From: Alphaproteobacteria bacterium
GTDB lineage: Bacteria; Pseudomonadota; Alphaproteobacteria; Micropepsales; Micropepsaceae
Length of the DNA: 44,203 nucleotides
Assembly: GCA_015654635.1 (NCBI GenBank)
Contig: JAATGP010000028.1
Location: forward strand, 1-44,203
Direction: 5' to 3'
Shown: in pieces, positions 1-9,241 of the stretch
Layout of the letters: every line of letters begins with the position of its first letter
How positions within the stretch are numbered: the first letter of the stretch is position 1
Made by a program: the position numbers and the translations under genes
Notes under the pieces: generated by a model
The model's input: the letters and a program-made list of their open reading frames with translations, nothing else
What the model was told of the DNA's origin: nothing
Databases searched by the model: none

Positions 1-124
1 AATACGGCTCGATCATCAGCCACTGTTCGTCGCTCAGCCAGAAAAGGTTGCGCCGCATGCGATTCTCTGCAAATCACCCAGCATAGGGAATCAACAACCG
101 ATTCAGGCGGCAACACTTTTATTG
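1..124 (-). mobile_element. IS5-family element end, partial (transposase N-terminus)
   Basis: This is the left of two inverted arms around an FkbM fragment. Read on the minus strand it has a terminal segment beginning CAATAAAAGTGTTG near 124. A transposase start codon follows at 58-56, with the first residues MRRNLFWLSDEQWLMIEPY, which is the usual N-terminus of small IS5-family transposases. The element runs off the window at position 1, so its remaining length is unknown. By eye it matches 534-658 in inverted orientation with about 14 mismatches over 124 positions, so the two arms are related but not recent identical copies. Confidence 0.75.
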
Positions 125-125
125 A

Positions 126-500
126 GTTTTGGCCCTAGTTACGTGCCCAGTGGAAACCGGGGACGAATATTTTGAGGCCGGCACCAAAGACGGAATAGAT
201 ATTCTGAAGATAGACACCGAAGGTCATGAAGTAGATGTTTTGCTAGGATTCACCAAGGTTCTCGTCACTCCAAATGCCCCTCGCATAATCCAGTTCGAAT
301 ACGGACACACGTATTTGCCAAGCAAGCATTCGCTCAGTGATGTTTACCGGCTACTGGAGCCATCCGGTTACGTAATTGGGAGGCTTTATCCCAACGGTGT
401 TGAATTTTCCCCGTATCAACTGGAAAAAGAGAATTTCAGGATCGGGAACTTTGTGGCCGTTCGTGAAGGTGATCCGCTCGTTCAAGAACTTCAATTGTGA
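126..500 (+). pseudogene. FkbM-family methyltransferase, C-terminal fragment
   Basis: The reading frame encodes about 123 residues containing DILKIDTEGHEVDVLLGF, the motif after the SAM-binding core of FkbM-family methyltransferases, followed by a family-like C-terminus ending at the stop at 498-500. FkbM proteins usually have 200-300 residues, so the N-terminal half with the first SAM-binding motifs is missing. The sequence changes directly into an IS5-family end at about 125, so the gene was probably cut by insertion or by a later rearrangement. Its original partners were probably the downstream polysaccharide genes, where FkbM enzymes commonly methylate sugars. It has no credible start signal of its own and is unlikely to be functional. 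Confidence 0.7.
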
Positions 501-533
501 GTATCTTTCCAGCCATGATCTATTGCTGAAACC

Positions 534-829
534 CAATAAAAGTGTTGCGGCGTGAATCGATTGTTGATTCCCTGTGTTGAGTGATTTGCAGGGAATGAGA
601 TGCGCCGCAACCTGTTCTGGCTGAGCGACGAACAATGGCTGATGATTGAGCCGTATTTGCCGACGGATGGTCATGGCAAAGAGCGGGTTGATGATCGCTG
701 TGTGATCAGCGGGATCCTGAACGTTATCAAGAGCGGTTGCCGCTGGGGCGAGCGACAGACGTTCAGATGATCGACAGCACGCCTATCAAGGCGCACCGCT
801 CGGGATCGGGCGCAATACAACTGTAATGC
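534..829 (+). mobile_element. IS5-family element remnant with internally deleted transposase
   Basis: The right inverted arm begins near 534 with CAATAAAAGTGTTG. A transposase start at 600-602 opens a 56-codon frame (MRRNLFWLSDEQWLMIEPYL onward) that reaches CRWG and stops at 768-770. In another frame, from about 763, the sequence reads QMIDSTPIKAHRSGSG. This is the catalytic DST region that lies much further along in full-length IS5-family transposases. The part between has been lost, joining the two pieces out of frame. The right end of the element is not clear and was placed near the stop of the second piece. It is non-functional. Confidence 0.75.
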
Positions 830-897
830 TAGAAATGGGATGAGCGGGTCAATTTACGGCATGAAGTCCCATTTTTTTTGCGACCTACGTTGAGGAC

Positions 898-2073
898 ATG
901 AGAAAACCAACAATCGCCATCGCCCATCCGGGGCTGCTTTCGGGCGGCTCGGAGATCAAGGCGCTTTGGCTGATGGAGGCGCTCAATGAGCGCTACGAGG
1001 TCACGCTGTTGACCGGGCGTCCGGTCGCGTGGGATCGTCTCAACCATTTCGGCGGCACCAATCTCAGCACGCAGCAGATAAAGGTGCGCTTAGCTCCGAT
1101 GCCATCGCTTCTGACGAAGATGGCCGCGGGTGACGCCTTGCGCGGTGCGTATTTTGCTCGCTTTCTCAGGTCTGTTGGCAAAGACTATGATCTCTGCATA
1201 TCGAGTTACAATTTCGCGCCCTTTGGCCGACCTGCCATCCAGTTCATCGCCGATTTTTCCTGGGACGACGAAATCCGCCGCGCCTACGACCCGGTATCAC
1301 ACGGTCTGCGCGGGGTTTTGCAACGGCCTACGCCGTTGCGTGTAGCCTATCTAGGTCTGTGCGCCGCTATCGGCGGTGGGCACTTCTATCTGCGCGATCA
1401 TTCCGGGGATGTGATCATTGCCAATTCGCGTTGGACCGCAGACATTTTGAAGCAATACCATGGCATCGCGCCGCGTGTCATCTATCCGCCGGTTTATGCG
1501 CCCACGCTGTCTGCCGGACACAATGGCTCCGGCGATTTCGTGATGCTCGGGCGCATTAGTCCGGAAAAACGCGTTCTGGAAGCCATCGACCTGTTGGCCC
1601 GCGTGCGTGCGCGCGGTCATTGTTTTCAGTTTCATATTATTGGGCCGCTCGACGATAGCAACTATAGCAGGAGTATCCGCTATCGGGCAAAACAAGAAGG
1701 TGCGTGGGTGAGACTACGTGGGTCACTCTATGGCGATGACAAGTTTAGGGAACTGGGGCATCACAGCTTTGGTCTTCACATGCGCCAGCGCGAGGCATTC
1801 GGAATTGTCATCGTCGAAATGATCAAGATGGGGGTCGTACCGTTTGTACCTGCCAGCAGCGCACCGATCGAAATTATTGACAACGATAACATTTCCTTTA
1901 CGGATAGCGATCACGCCGTGGACGTAATCGACCGCGTATTGCGCGACCCGCAGTGTTTGGCCCACATTCGCGAGGGGCTCAAGGCGCGCGCCGAATTATT
2001 CGCTGCAGAGCACTTCGTGGCCAACATACGCAGCCTTGTCGAAGATTGGTTTTCCAACAGGGCGAAACCGTGA
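898..2073 (+). CDS. GT4-family glycosyltransferase
   Basis: The 391-residue protein has the two-Rossmann-domain layout of GT-B glycosyltransferases of family GT4. The N-terminal half starts KPTIAIAHPGLLSGGSEIK, an acceptor-side glycine-rich loop. The C-terminal half has VMLGRISPEKR at about 217 and the EX7E motif REAFGIVIVEM (E299 and E307), which binds the nucleotide-sugar donor. A GAGG sequence lies just before the ATG. Its stop overlaps the GTG start of the next glycosyltransferase by four bases, so the two are probably translated together. It would act at the inner face of the cytoplasmic membrane in assembly of a surface polysaccharide. Donor and acceptor cannot be told from sequence. 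Confidence 0.85.
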   Translation: MRKPTIAIAHPGLLSGGSEIKALWLMEALNERYEVTLLTGRPVAWDRLNHFGGTNLSTQQIKVRLAPMPSLLTKMAAGDALRGAYFARFLRSVGKDYDLCISSYNFAPFGRPAIQFIADFSWDDEIRRAYDPVSHGLRGVLQRPTPLRVAYLGLCAAIGGGHFYLRDHSGDVIIANSRWTADILKQYHGIAPRVIYPPVYAPTLSAGHNGSGDFVMLGRISPEKRVLEAIDLLARVRARGHCFQFHIIGPLDDSNYSRSIRYRAKQEGAWVRLRGSLYGDDKFRELGHHSFGLHMRQREAFGIVIVEMIKMGVVPFVPASSAPIEIIDNDNISFTDSDHAVDVIDRVLRDPQCLAHIREGLKARAELFAAEHFVANIRSLVEDWFSNRAKP

Positions 2074-3002
2074 GTGAACGGCTCACAGTCGTGGTGCCGA
2101 CGCGCAATCGGCCGCAGGAATTGCAAACCTTGCTGGCGAACTTGGCGGCGCAGTCGCGCCAGCCCGACCATGTCGTCGTGGTGGATGGGTCCGATGAGCC
2201 GATCCGGCCTGATATCGAGAGGATTGTCGCCGCTTCGCCGCTTCGCTGTACTCTGAAGCAGCATTGGCCTCCTTCAGCCGCGGCACAGCGCAATGCTGGA
2301 CTTGCGGTCGCGCTATCCCAAGCCGATCTCATCGCCTTTCTGGACGATGATCTCACGCTCGATCCCGAAGCCCTCAAGAACGCGTGTCGCGCAATCGCGG
2401 AATGTGGGCCGGAATTCATCGGATTCGGTTTTAACCCTGTCGACGGCGACGCCCAGCGGGGGCATGGTGCCCTGAAAGCAATGCGTATTACAGAGGCCAT
2501 GGGGCTTTATTCCACGCGCCCTGGCGCCGTTAGCAAGTCAGGCTGGCACACAAGGCAGGTCCACGTTGACAGGCCGACCGAGGTCGAATGGCTGCTGTCC
2601 GGAGCCGTGATTTGGCGTGCATCGGCAGTCCAGAACATCTGCTTCGATGAGTTTTTTGTACAGTACAGCTATCTCGAAGACTTGGAGTTCGGCTTACAGG
2701 CACGCAGACATGGCCGTTTCCTGCTACTGCCTGATGCGACCTTTCTCCATGTCCCCGCGTCGGGCGGACGCAAATCTCGTTTTTGGTTTGGCCGCATTGA
2801 AGTACGCAACCGCCACTACATTGTGTGTAAGCACGGCTTTTCGCTGTGGCGCTTCTGGCTCGGCATGACGATCCGCTCGACGATGACGCTTGGCAGGGGC
2901 ATTACACGCGACCGGGATGAACTTGGACGATTCGGCGGGAATCTATATGAAGCTTTCGGCTATTTGTTTAGAAGCGGCAGAACGCAAGCGAAAATCTTAT
3001 AG
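2070..3002 (+). CDS. GT2-family glycosyltransferase
   Basis: The 310-residue protein begins SERLTVVVPTRNRPQELQTL, the standard opening of GT-A fold family GT2 enzymes. It continues with AAQRNAGLAVA and the metal-binding cluster IAFLDDDLTLDPEAL at about 85-95. A later YLEDLEFGLQARRHG segment matches the catalytic-base ED motif of this family. I chose the GTG at 2070, which overlaps the previous stop as GTGA, rather than an upstream in-frame ATG inside the preceding gene. It transfers a sugar from a nucleotide-activated donor, but specificity is not visible. There is no membrane segment, so it is probably soluble or peripheral and works with the neighbouring GT4 enzymes. Confidence 0.87.
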   Translation: MSERLTVVVPTRNRPQELQTLLANLAAQSRQPDHVVVVDGSDEPIRPDIERIVAASPLRCTLKQHWPPSAAAQRNAGLAVALSQADLIAFLDDDLTLDPEALKNACRAIAECGPEFIGFGFNPVDGDAQRGHGALKAMRITEAMGLYSTRPGAVSKSGWHTRQVHVDRPTEVEWLLSGAVIWRASAVQNICFDEFFVQYSYLEDLEFGLQARRHGRFLLLPDATFLHVPASGGRKSRFWFGRIEVRNRHYIVCKHGFSLWRFWLGMTIRSTMTLGRGITRDRDELGRFGGNLYEAFGYLFRSGRTQAKIL

Positions 3003-3014
3003 AGGATTTTGACA

Positions 3015-3257
3015 GTGAAGTCGGCTAGGCATGTTTGTATTGCCATTCCCGTTTATAAGGCCGTTTTAACGCCAGCCGAGCAGTTCTCGCTTGAATTCTG
3101 CAGGCGCGGCCTTGCGAAATATCCGCTGCAATTTATTGCGCCACAGAGCTTTGCTTTGTCCCGCCCGTCTTATCTGCACTGTGATGATGAGCATCAAAGC
3201 GCATCTACGCGTGCTTCGAAGCCGTTCCGTTCTGCTGAAGAAAACTTGGACCTATAA
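3015..3257 (+). pseudogene. Truncated glycosyltransferase-like (DUF5672-type) N-terminal fragment
   Basis: A GTG at 3015, eight bases after AGAGGA, opens an 80-codon frame. Its first 45 residues (VCIAIPVYKAVLTPAEQFSL and LAKYPLQFIAPQSF) resemble the N-terminus of DUF5672-type glycosyltransferase-like proteins. After about residue 50 the similarity I can recognise stops and the frame continues in low-complexity sequence to a stop. No continuation is visible in the other plus-strand frames up to 3390. I read it as the remnant of a third glycosyltransferase that lost its body by deletion. The family assignment rests on a short stretch and is tentative. Confidence 0.5.
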
Positions 3258-3393
3258 AGGGGCTAGGCACTTCCATCGGGATGTTTTGGGCCGACAGTGC
3301 CTCCGGATGATGCATTGGCCTCGCAGTTGGCCGCGCTCGTCGGGTGAACGCATTTGAACCCATCTTGGAAGCATGAGATGAAGTACATGATAT

Positions 3394-4707
3394 GTGTACA
3401 ACCACCGGGCATGCCGCGTGACTGTTCAGACTTTCGGTAGCCGGCGGGTTCTCGTTTCGGCCTATGCTTGCAACCCCAAACGCGGGTCGGAGGAGGCGGT
3501 GGGGTGGAATTGGGTGCAGGCCCTCGCCAAAGAGCATCAGGTCACCGTGCTCACCGCCGCTTTTCACAAGGCCGATATCGCATCGGTGTGCGATCCTCTC
3601 GCCAATCCGCGCTTTCTGTTCGTTCCGCATCGGCCCTGGCACTACCGACCGACGCCGCGCTGGCGCGTGATCGAGGGGTCTATTGCCAAACCGATCATGA
3701 ACTTCGCCTATTGCAGCTGGCAGAGCGAAGCCTATTGTCTTGCGAAGGATCTGCTCAAAGAACAGTCTTTTGATCTCGTCCATCAGCTCACCTATGTTGG
3801 TTTTCGCTTTCCAGGGCACTTGTGGCGCCTCGGGCTGCCCTTTGTTTGGGGGCCGATCGGCGGTCTTGAGGACACGCCCTGGCGGCTTCTTCCGGCGATG
3901 GGCGCCAAAGGAGCAGTTTACTATGCGTGTCGCAACGTCATCAACGCCGCCCAACGGCGCTGGCTCCGTTCGCCGCGGCGCGCCCTCGCGGCGGCGGGGC
4001 CGGGCGTCATTGCGGCAACGCAGTCCATTGCCGATGCGTTAAAGCGGACCTATGGCGCCGACAGCACTGTCATCAGCGAAGTGGTCGCGCCGCTGGAGTT
4101 GAGCCCGGCCGAGCCGAGAAAACGGCGAGTGGGCGAGCCGCTCAAAATCGTCTGGAGTGGGCAACATCTGCCGGGCAAAGCGCTCAACCTGCTGATTGAA
4201 GCGCTGGCGGGTCTGGATCCACCGCTGCCGGTCGAATTGCACATCTTGGGCGACGGCCCCCAACGCGCATCTTGGACAGTGCTTGCGACGAAACTGGGCG
4301 TCGCCGGTCGATGTTTCTGGCACGGCTCGGTTCCGCGCGGCGCAGCGTTGCGCGTGATGGGCGAGGCGCATGTTCTCGTCATCACCAGTCTCAAAGACTT
4401 GACTTCCACAGTTCTGTTGGAAGGCTTGGCGCTCGGGTTGCCGGCCATTTGTCCAGATCATTGCGGCTTTGCCAATGTCGTGACCGAATTGTGCGGCATC
4501 AAAATTGATCCGCATTCGAGGAACACGATGATTGCTGGTTTACGTGCAGGCTTACTCCGCCTTCAGCACGATGAAGCCGCGCGCCGCACCATGGGCATGG
4601 CGGCATTGGAGCGCGCGCGGGCGTTTGGCCCAGCCTCGCTGCAGGATAAGCTCGCGGCTGTGTATCGCGACGTGTTGACGATCCCCGGAGGTCTTTCTGT
4701 CAGATGA
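3394..4707 (+). CDS. GT4-family glycosyltransferase
   Basis: This GT-B fold glycosyltransferase has up to 437 residues. The family-typical opening VLVSAYACNPKRGSEEAVGW comes after a short leader. The start may be GTG 3394 or GTG 3418, and neither has a strong ribosome-binding site. The donor half contains LKIVWSGQHLPGKALNLLI and the nucleotide-sugar loop DLTSTVLLEGLALGLPAIC. In this loop the first acid of the EX7E motif is Asp, as is common in this subgroup. The last bases overlap the next gene as ATGA. Context implies surface-polysaccharide assembly. The exact sugar is unknown. Confidence 0.83.
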   Translation: MYNHRACRVTVQTFGSRRVLVSAYACNPKRGSEEAVGWNWVQALAKEHQVTVLTAAFHKADIASVCDPLANPRFLFVPHRPWHYRPTPRWRVIEGSIAKPIMNFAYCSWQSEAYCLAKDLLKEQSFDLVHQLTYVGFRFPGHLWRLGLPFVWGPIGGLEDTPWRLLPAMGAKGAVYYACRNVINAAQRRWLRSPRRALAAAGPGVIAATQSIADALKRTYGADSTVISEVVAPLELSPAEPRKRRVGEPLKIVWSGQHLPGKALNLLIEALAGLDPPLPVELHILGDGPQRASWTVLATKLGVAGRCFWHGSVPRGAALRVMGEAHVLVITSLKDLTSTVLLEGLALGLPAICPDHCGFANVVTELCGIKIDPHSRNTMIAGLRAGLLRLQHDEAARRTMGMAALERARAFGPASLQDKLAAVYRDVLTIPGGLSVR

Positions 4708-6047
4708 GTTCCGCCGCTCTCGATTCGACGATGGCACCTAGCGGCATTCGCCGTGGTGCCCGAACCATCGGTCTCGATATTGCCGGTTGGTTCACGCTTC
4801 CGCTGGTGCTGTGGGCGCTGTTATGGCTCGCGATCAACACCGACCCGAGCCAGATTATCGAGCCCAGTGCGGATCTGAACGGGATTGTGTCTGGGCTGCG
4901 TGCGGCGTTTCCTCTTATCGCATTGGCAGTGGCCGTACCGTCGATTCTGTCAGGCATAAGCCGCCGCCGGCGTTCCTGGGCCGAGACCGGCTTTTGGATC
5001 TACGGCACGGTCATGATCGTGTCATCGACCGACGCGGTCCCTTGGTTTTACACGGCCTATTGGGGCTTTGCCTTTGTGGCTGCCTTGGCGGTCGTCGAAT
5101 TGGGGCTCCAGAAAGGCGATCCGTACGAATTCATCGTGCGATTGAACTGGCTGTCATGGCTGGTTACGACGGCGACGCTCGTCACCTTGTTGATCATTGC
5201 CCGCGACGTTCTCATTGACCCCAGTACGCAGTCCGGTTACGGCTTTATCAACCGGTTTCAAGAGGCCCATAATGGAGCCGTAATTTCCCGGGAGACAGGG
5301 CTTTCCCGCATGGCCGCCGTGCCGGCGGTGATCTCGCTGGTGTTTTTGTTCTCCGGTCGCAGTTGGCAGCGTTTGGTGAGCTTGGCGGTGTTCGGCGGGT
5401 CGGCTTACATAATCTGGATCATGCAGTCGCGCGGCGCACTCTTAGCCTTTGCCGGCGCGTTTCTGTTTGTGCTTCTCCTCGGCGATAAAAAGCAGCAGAA
5501 AATCGCCGCTGCCCTGGTAGTCTTGCTATTTCTGGCGGGAGCCATGGACGTGCTTTCCGATCAGGGCCTGGGCGGGTTGTGGGGCCACGTCACGCGCGGT
5601 ACTGGGGCCGAAGGATTTTTGTCGATGAGCGGGCGGGACTACATCTGGCAGGATATGCTGGAACACTGGAGGAGTTCACCCTTGTTCGGTTACGGCGCGC
5701 AAGCGGACCGGCTGTTCGGATGGAACGGGCAGAATGCACTTATTTACGCGATGGTTTGCACCGGCGTCGTCGGCACGGTGCCGTTTGTTGCGGCTATGGT
5801 CTCGTCGTGGCGGGCACTCATCTTGTTGATCACCAGACTTCGGAGCCTTTCGGCCTCTGAACGGCGCATGGTCGAGATCACCGGGGCGATCCTGGTCTTT
5901 TCGACCCTGCGCAGCTACCCGGAGAACAACGCTGCTCTCTTCAGTGTCGATCTCCTGCTGCAATACCCGGCGATGATTTATCTTGTTGTGTTATCAAGCA
6001 AACGGACGGTCAGTCGACTCCAGCGCACACCCATTGGGATTTCCTAG
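4704..6047 (+). CDS. O-antigen ligase / polymerase-like integral membrane protein
   Basis: The 447-residue protein has around ten hydrophobic segments and the loop typical of the Wzy_C/WaaL superfamily. That loop includes SGRDYIWQDMLEHWRSSPLF and GYGAQADRLFG, then a short segment before the next helix. Members ligate or polymerise undecaprenyl-linked polysaccharide on the periplasmic face of the inner membrane. Many members carry a HN pair after the loop, but this one has GQN (WNGQNALIY), so the His position is not conserved. The ATG overlaps the preceding glycosyltransferase stop, and the next gene begins right after this stop, which indicates one operon. Ligase and polymerase cannot be distinguished here. 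Confidence 0.75.
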   Translation: MSSAALDSTMAPSGIRRGARTIGLDIAGWFTLPLVLWALLWLAINTDPSQIIEPSADLNGIVSGLRAAFPLIALAVAVPSILSGISRRRRSWAETGFWIYGTVMIVSSTDAVPWFYTAYWGFAFVAALAVVELGLQKGDPYEFIVRLNWLSWLVTTATLVTLLIIARDVLIDPSTQSGYGFINRFQEAHNGAVISRETGLSRMAAVPAVISLVFLFSGRSWQRLVSLAVFGGSAYIIWIMQSRGALLAFAGAFLFVLLLGDKKQQKIAAALVVLLFLAGAMDVLSDQGLGGLWGHVTRGTGAEGFLSMSGRDYIWQDMLEHWRSSPLFGYGAQADRLFGWNGQNALIYAMVCTGVVGTVPFVAAMVSSWRALILLITRLRSLSASERRMVEITGAILVFSTLRSYPENNAALFSVDLLLQYPAMIYLVVLSSKRTVSRLQRTPIGIS

Positions 6048-7208
6048 ATGACACTTCTCGGAAAAGTCGTTCGTCAGAAAATTGTGCGGCTGTCAGATTG
6101 TGCAACTGGGCGGGGCAATAACTTCAATTTCATAAGGATGATCGCAGCATCGGCAGTCCTCTTCAGCCACAGCTTTGCACTTTCCATAGGATCGAGTGAC
6201 GCGGAACCTCTCAGGGAAACTCTCGGGACGACTTTCGGCACAATAGCAGTTGATGTATTTTTCATTACGAGCGGGTTCTTGGTGACCGCCAGCCTGTTGA
6301 ACAGCGGTAACCTATTGAAGTTTTTTTTGGCACGGTTCCTTCGAATATTTCCTGCGCTTTTCGTCGCTGTTGCGCTCACCACATTTGTACTTGGCGCAAT
6401 CTATACGTCGTCCCCTCTGGTGGAGTATTTGTCGAACGGAAGGACGTGGCGCTATTTCGCGCGCGGCATCACGCTTATGTCGGGACTTGACTACACTCTT
6501 CCGGGAGTTTTTGACGGCAATCCGTGGAAGAGCGCAGTGAACGGCTCCCTGTGGACACTGCCGTTCGAATTGTGGATGTACATATCGTTAGCCGCGATTT
6601 GGATCACTGCGCGCATAGGTTCTTGGAATAGGCCCAATCAGTTCAACTTCGCGGTTCTGACTGTTGCCGTTATAGCGTGCGCATTCTTCATTTATGTGCA
6701 AGGCACAGGCACAGATCCCGTCTTCCTTGGCAAACACTTCGCGAAATTGCTCAGGTTTATCTGTTATTTTTTTACGGGTGCTGCGTTCTATATCTTCCGG
6801 CATCACATTCTCCTTTCGAGTTTGGCTGCCATAGGATTCGCGCTGGCAATCGCCGGATCCGCAATGATCGGCCATGCCGCCTTTGCTGTGGTGTACACGG
6901 TCTCCCTCGTTTATCTGGTCCTCTACCTGGCTTATGTTCCAGGGGGGAGTATTCGGAACTATAACAACCTGGGCGACTATTCCTACGGTGTATACATCTA
7001 TGCCTTTCCGGTTCAACAGGCAGTAGCAGCAACGATCAAGAGTGTGTCGCCAGCGGGCATGATCGGCATTTCTGGCATTATTACCCTGCTGCTGGCGATC
7101 GCGTCGTGGCACCTGTTAGAATTACGGGCACTTAAACTAAAGAGCTTAGGAACCAATTATACCAGACGTTTCTTGAAGGCCATCCTAGCCGTCAGATCGT
7201 CTGCATAG
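6048..7208 (+). CDS. Acyltransferase 3 (OafA/WbdR-type) membrane protein
   Basis: The 386-residue multi-spanning protein opens NNFNFIRMIAASAVLFSHSF, matching the family motif with the R-x10-H arrangement (Arg and the His of FSH) that contributes to catalysis in acyltransferase-3 proteins. It continues with FFITSGFLVTASLL and FLRIFPALF and has about ten hydrophobic helices. These enzymes O-acetylate or otherwise acylate surface glycans. The ATG directly follows the previous stop. Base composition is visibly more AT-rich than that of its neighbours, which suggests a separate, probably transferred, origin within the polysaccharide operon. Confidence 0.85.
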   Translation: MTLLGKVVRQKIVRLSDCATGRGNNFNFIRMIAASAVLFSHSFALSIGSSDAEPLRETLGTTFGTIAVDVFFITSGFLVTASLLNSGNLLKFFLARFLRIFPALFVAVALTTFVLGAIYTSSPLVEYLSNGRTWRYFARGITLMSGLDYTLPGVFDGNPWKSAVNGSLWTLPFELWMYISLAAIWITARIGSWNRPNQFNFAVLTVAVIACAFFIYVQGTGTDPVFLGKHFAKLLRFICYFFTGAAFYIFRHHILLSSLAAIGFALAIAGSAMIGHAAFAVVYTVSLVYLVLYLAYVPGGSIRNYNNLGDYSYGVYIYAFPVQQAVAATIKSVSPAGMIGISGIITLLLAIASWHLLELRALKLKSLGTNYTRRFLKAILAVRSSA

Positions 7209-7372
7209 ACACTTGTCTGGTGCATCATCGTGGGGGCGTATCTCTTTGTGAGCGCCGCTATTTGTTTGCGCTGTCGTAATTCACCGCCATCCATTTTTGA
7301 TAGCTTTCGTCCAAGATGCGGCGATAAAAATCGCTGCATCAGACATTCACAAAACATGCAAAAGGCACCTGG

Positions 7373-7558
7373 ATGGAAGACGTAACGGATCACATCGAAG
7401 AGAAATGCAAGGACTTCCACGGAGCGATGATTACCCTAATACTGATGGCCGCAAGGCTTGCCGTTGTTGCCGCAACCGCGTTGGTGGCGATTATAGCCGC
7501 GATGCTACGCCAAGGAAGTATTGATCATGTTGGCTCTTCGCGGATTACCTATGCATAA
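7373..7558 (+). CDS. Possible small single-span membrane protein
   Basis: A 61-codon frame starts with an acidic segment ([17 protein letters not shown]). One long hydrophobic helix follows at about residues 19-45, then a short polar tail. It sits alone in the 400-base gap between the acyltransferase gene and rfbB. I recognise no family, and the upstream AAGG is weakly placed. It may be a chance frame. The rest of 7209-7608 shows no clear terminator or other gene. Confidence 0.3.
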   Translation: MEDVTDHIEEKCKDFHGAMITLILMAARLAVVAATALVAIIAAMLRQGSIDHVGSSRITYA

Positions 7559-7608
7559 AAGGCTTGATTCGCTTCAGATCATATTCGTTGAGTGAATCGG
7601 GAGACAAA

Positions 7609-8676
7609 ATGCGAATCCTGATAACCGGAGGGGCAGGCTTCATCGGCTCGGCTGTGATCCGGCATTGTCTGCGGACCACGCCGCACGAGGTAATCAACGT
7701 CGATAAGCTCACCTATGCGGCAAATCTCGATAACCTCCGGGAAGTTTTGCCAGACACTCGCTATCGCTTCGAGCAGGCTGACATCTGTGATCCGCGCGCC
7801 ATCGAGCGGGTGTTCGTTGAGCACGATCCCGACGCGGTGATGCATTTGGCCGCCGAAACCCATGTTGACCGTTCCATTGACGTGCCGGCATCGTTCATCA
7901 CGACAAATATTATCGGGACTTATACTCTGTTGGAGGCCTCGCGCGCGCATCTGGAGCGGCTGTCGCCGGAGCGGCGGCAGCGCTTTCGATTTCACCACAT
8001 ATCGACCGATGAAGTGTTCGGCTCCCTTGAACCGGATGAGTATTTTGCGGAAACATCCCCTTACGCGCCGCGTTCCCCTTATTCTGCCAGCAAGGCATCG
8101 TCCGATATGCTGGTGCGGGCGTGGAATCACACCTTTGGTCTTCCTGTCGTACTCAGCAATTGCTCCAACAACTACGGGCCTTATCAGTTCCCCGAGAAGC
8201 TCGTCCCCGTAGTGATCCTGGCGGGGCTCGAACAAAAGCCGATCCCCATATACGGCGGGGGCGCGAATATTCGCGATTGGCTATTTGTCGATGACCATGC
8301 CCAAGCCCTTCTCACCATCCTGGAACGCGGCCGTACCGGCGAGAGCTACAACATCGGCGGTAAAAATGAAGCCTCGAATATAGAACTCGTGCGTCTGCTC
8401 TGCCGGCTGATGGACGAACTCGTACCCGGTGGTGTGCCGCACGAAAGCCTCATAACGTTTGTGGCTGACCGTCCCGGCCATGATTTGCGCTATGCGATTG
8501 ATCCGGCGAAGATGGAGCACGAGTTTGGTTGGTCTCCGAACGTGACCATGGAAGAAGGCATGCGCCGGACCGTTGTGTGGTATCTCGAAAATCGGGCGTG
8601 GTGGGAGTCAATTCGGATCCGCGGCTTCAGCGGCTCTCGTATGGGATTATCGGTCAATTCCGGGGTGCGGGCGTGA
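7609..8676 (+). CDS. rfbB: dTDP-glucose 4,6-dehydratase
   Basis: RfbB/RmlB converts dTDP-glucose to dTDP-4-keto-6-deoxyglucose with NAD, the second step of dTDP-L-rhamnose synthesis. The 355-residue extended SDR protein has the Rossmann motif GGAGFIG at 7-13 and the family TDE triad at 133-135. The catalytic YxxxK is Y158 to K162 within [11 protein letters not shown]. The ATG at 7609 is preceded by GGGAGA at a good distance, whereas an upstream in-frame TTG is poorly placed. The stop overlaps the GTG of rfbC. Length and motifs are fully typical. Confidence 0.96.
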   Translation: MRILITGGAGFIGSAVIRHCLRTTPHEVINVDKLTYAANLDNLREVLPDTRYRFEQADICDPRAIERVFVEHDPDAVMHLAAETHVDRSIDVPASFITTNIIGTYTLLEASRAHLERLSPERRQRFRFHHISTDEVFGSLEPDEYFAETSPYAPRSPYSASKASSDMLVRAWNHTFGLPVVLSNCSNNYGPYQFPEKLVPVVILAGLEQKPIPIYGGGANIRDWLFVDDHAQALLTILERGRTGESYNIGGKNEASNIELVRLLCRLMDELVPGGVPHESLITFVADRPGHDLRYAIDPAKMEHEFGWSPNVTMEEGMRRTVVWYLENRAWWESIRIRGFSGSRMGLSVNSGVRA

Positions 8677-9233
8677 AAATCGATATCCATCGCTTCGCTA
8701 TTGAAGGGCCGGTTTTGATCATACCCAAGCGGTTTGGTGACGCGCGCGGCTTCTTCTCCGAGACGTATAACAGCGATGACTTCGCCAAAGCTGGCATTAC
8801 CGCGACATTCGTGCAGGACAATCATTCGCTCTCGGCTGAGCGCGGCACTGTTCGCGGATTGCATTTTCAGGCTCCACCGTGGGCCCAAGATAAGCTGGTG
8901 CGCGTGACACGTGGCAGCATTCTCGACGTCGTTGTGGACATTCGCAAAGGCTCTCCAACATATGGCCGGCATTTGAGCGCGGAACTGAGTGCCGATAATT
9001 GGCACCAGCTCTTCATTCCTAAAGGCTTTGCCCATGGGTTCTGCACGCTGACAACAGATACGGAAGTGCTTTACAAGACAAGCGATTTCTGGGCACCGGA
9101 GGCTGAGGGCGGCATCCGCTGGAATGATCCAGACCTCAAAATCGCTTGGCCCGATTTCGCGGGCAGCAATATTTCCGCGAAAGATCGCGAGTATCCTTTG
9201 TGGGGCGTGTTCGAAAGCCCCTTCGATCTTTAA
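8673..9233 (+). CDS. rfbC: dTDP-4-dehydrorhamnose 3,5-epimerase
   Basis: RfbC/RmlC epimerises C3 and C5 of dTDP-4-keto-6-deoxyglucose, the third step to dTDP-L-rhamnose. The 186-residue cupin-fold protein has the family sequence [11 protein letters not shown]. The catalytic His lies in VRGLHFQ (H64) and the conserved Tyr is Y134 in EVLYKTS. The GTG start at 8673 gives the usual family length and overlaps the rfbB stop as GTGA. The frame extends further upstream, but only inside rfbB. Eight bases separate its stop from the rfbD ATG. Confidence 0.95.
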   Translation: MKIDIHRFAIEGPVLIIPKRFGDARGFFSETYNSDDFAKAGITATFVQDNHSLSAERGTVRGLHFQAPPWAQDKLVRVTRGSILDVVVDIRKGSPTYGRHLSAELSADNWHQLFIPKGFAHGFCTLTTDTEVLYKTSDFWAPEAEGGIRWNDPDLKIAWPDFAGSNISAKDREYPLWGVFESPFDL

Positions 9234-9241
9234 GCAAAGCG

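Noticed and set aside
3180..3393. Minus-strand frame over 3205-3954 and plus-strand frame at 3091-3357
   Set aside because: The minus frame runs antisense through the GT4 gene and neither product resembles a known family. The stretch is treated as residue of a deletion.
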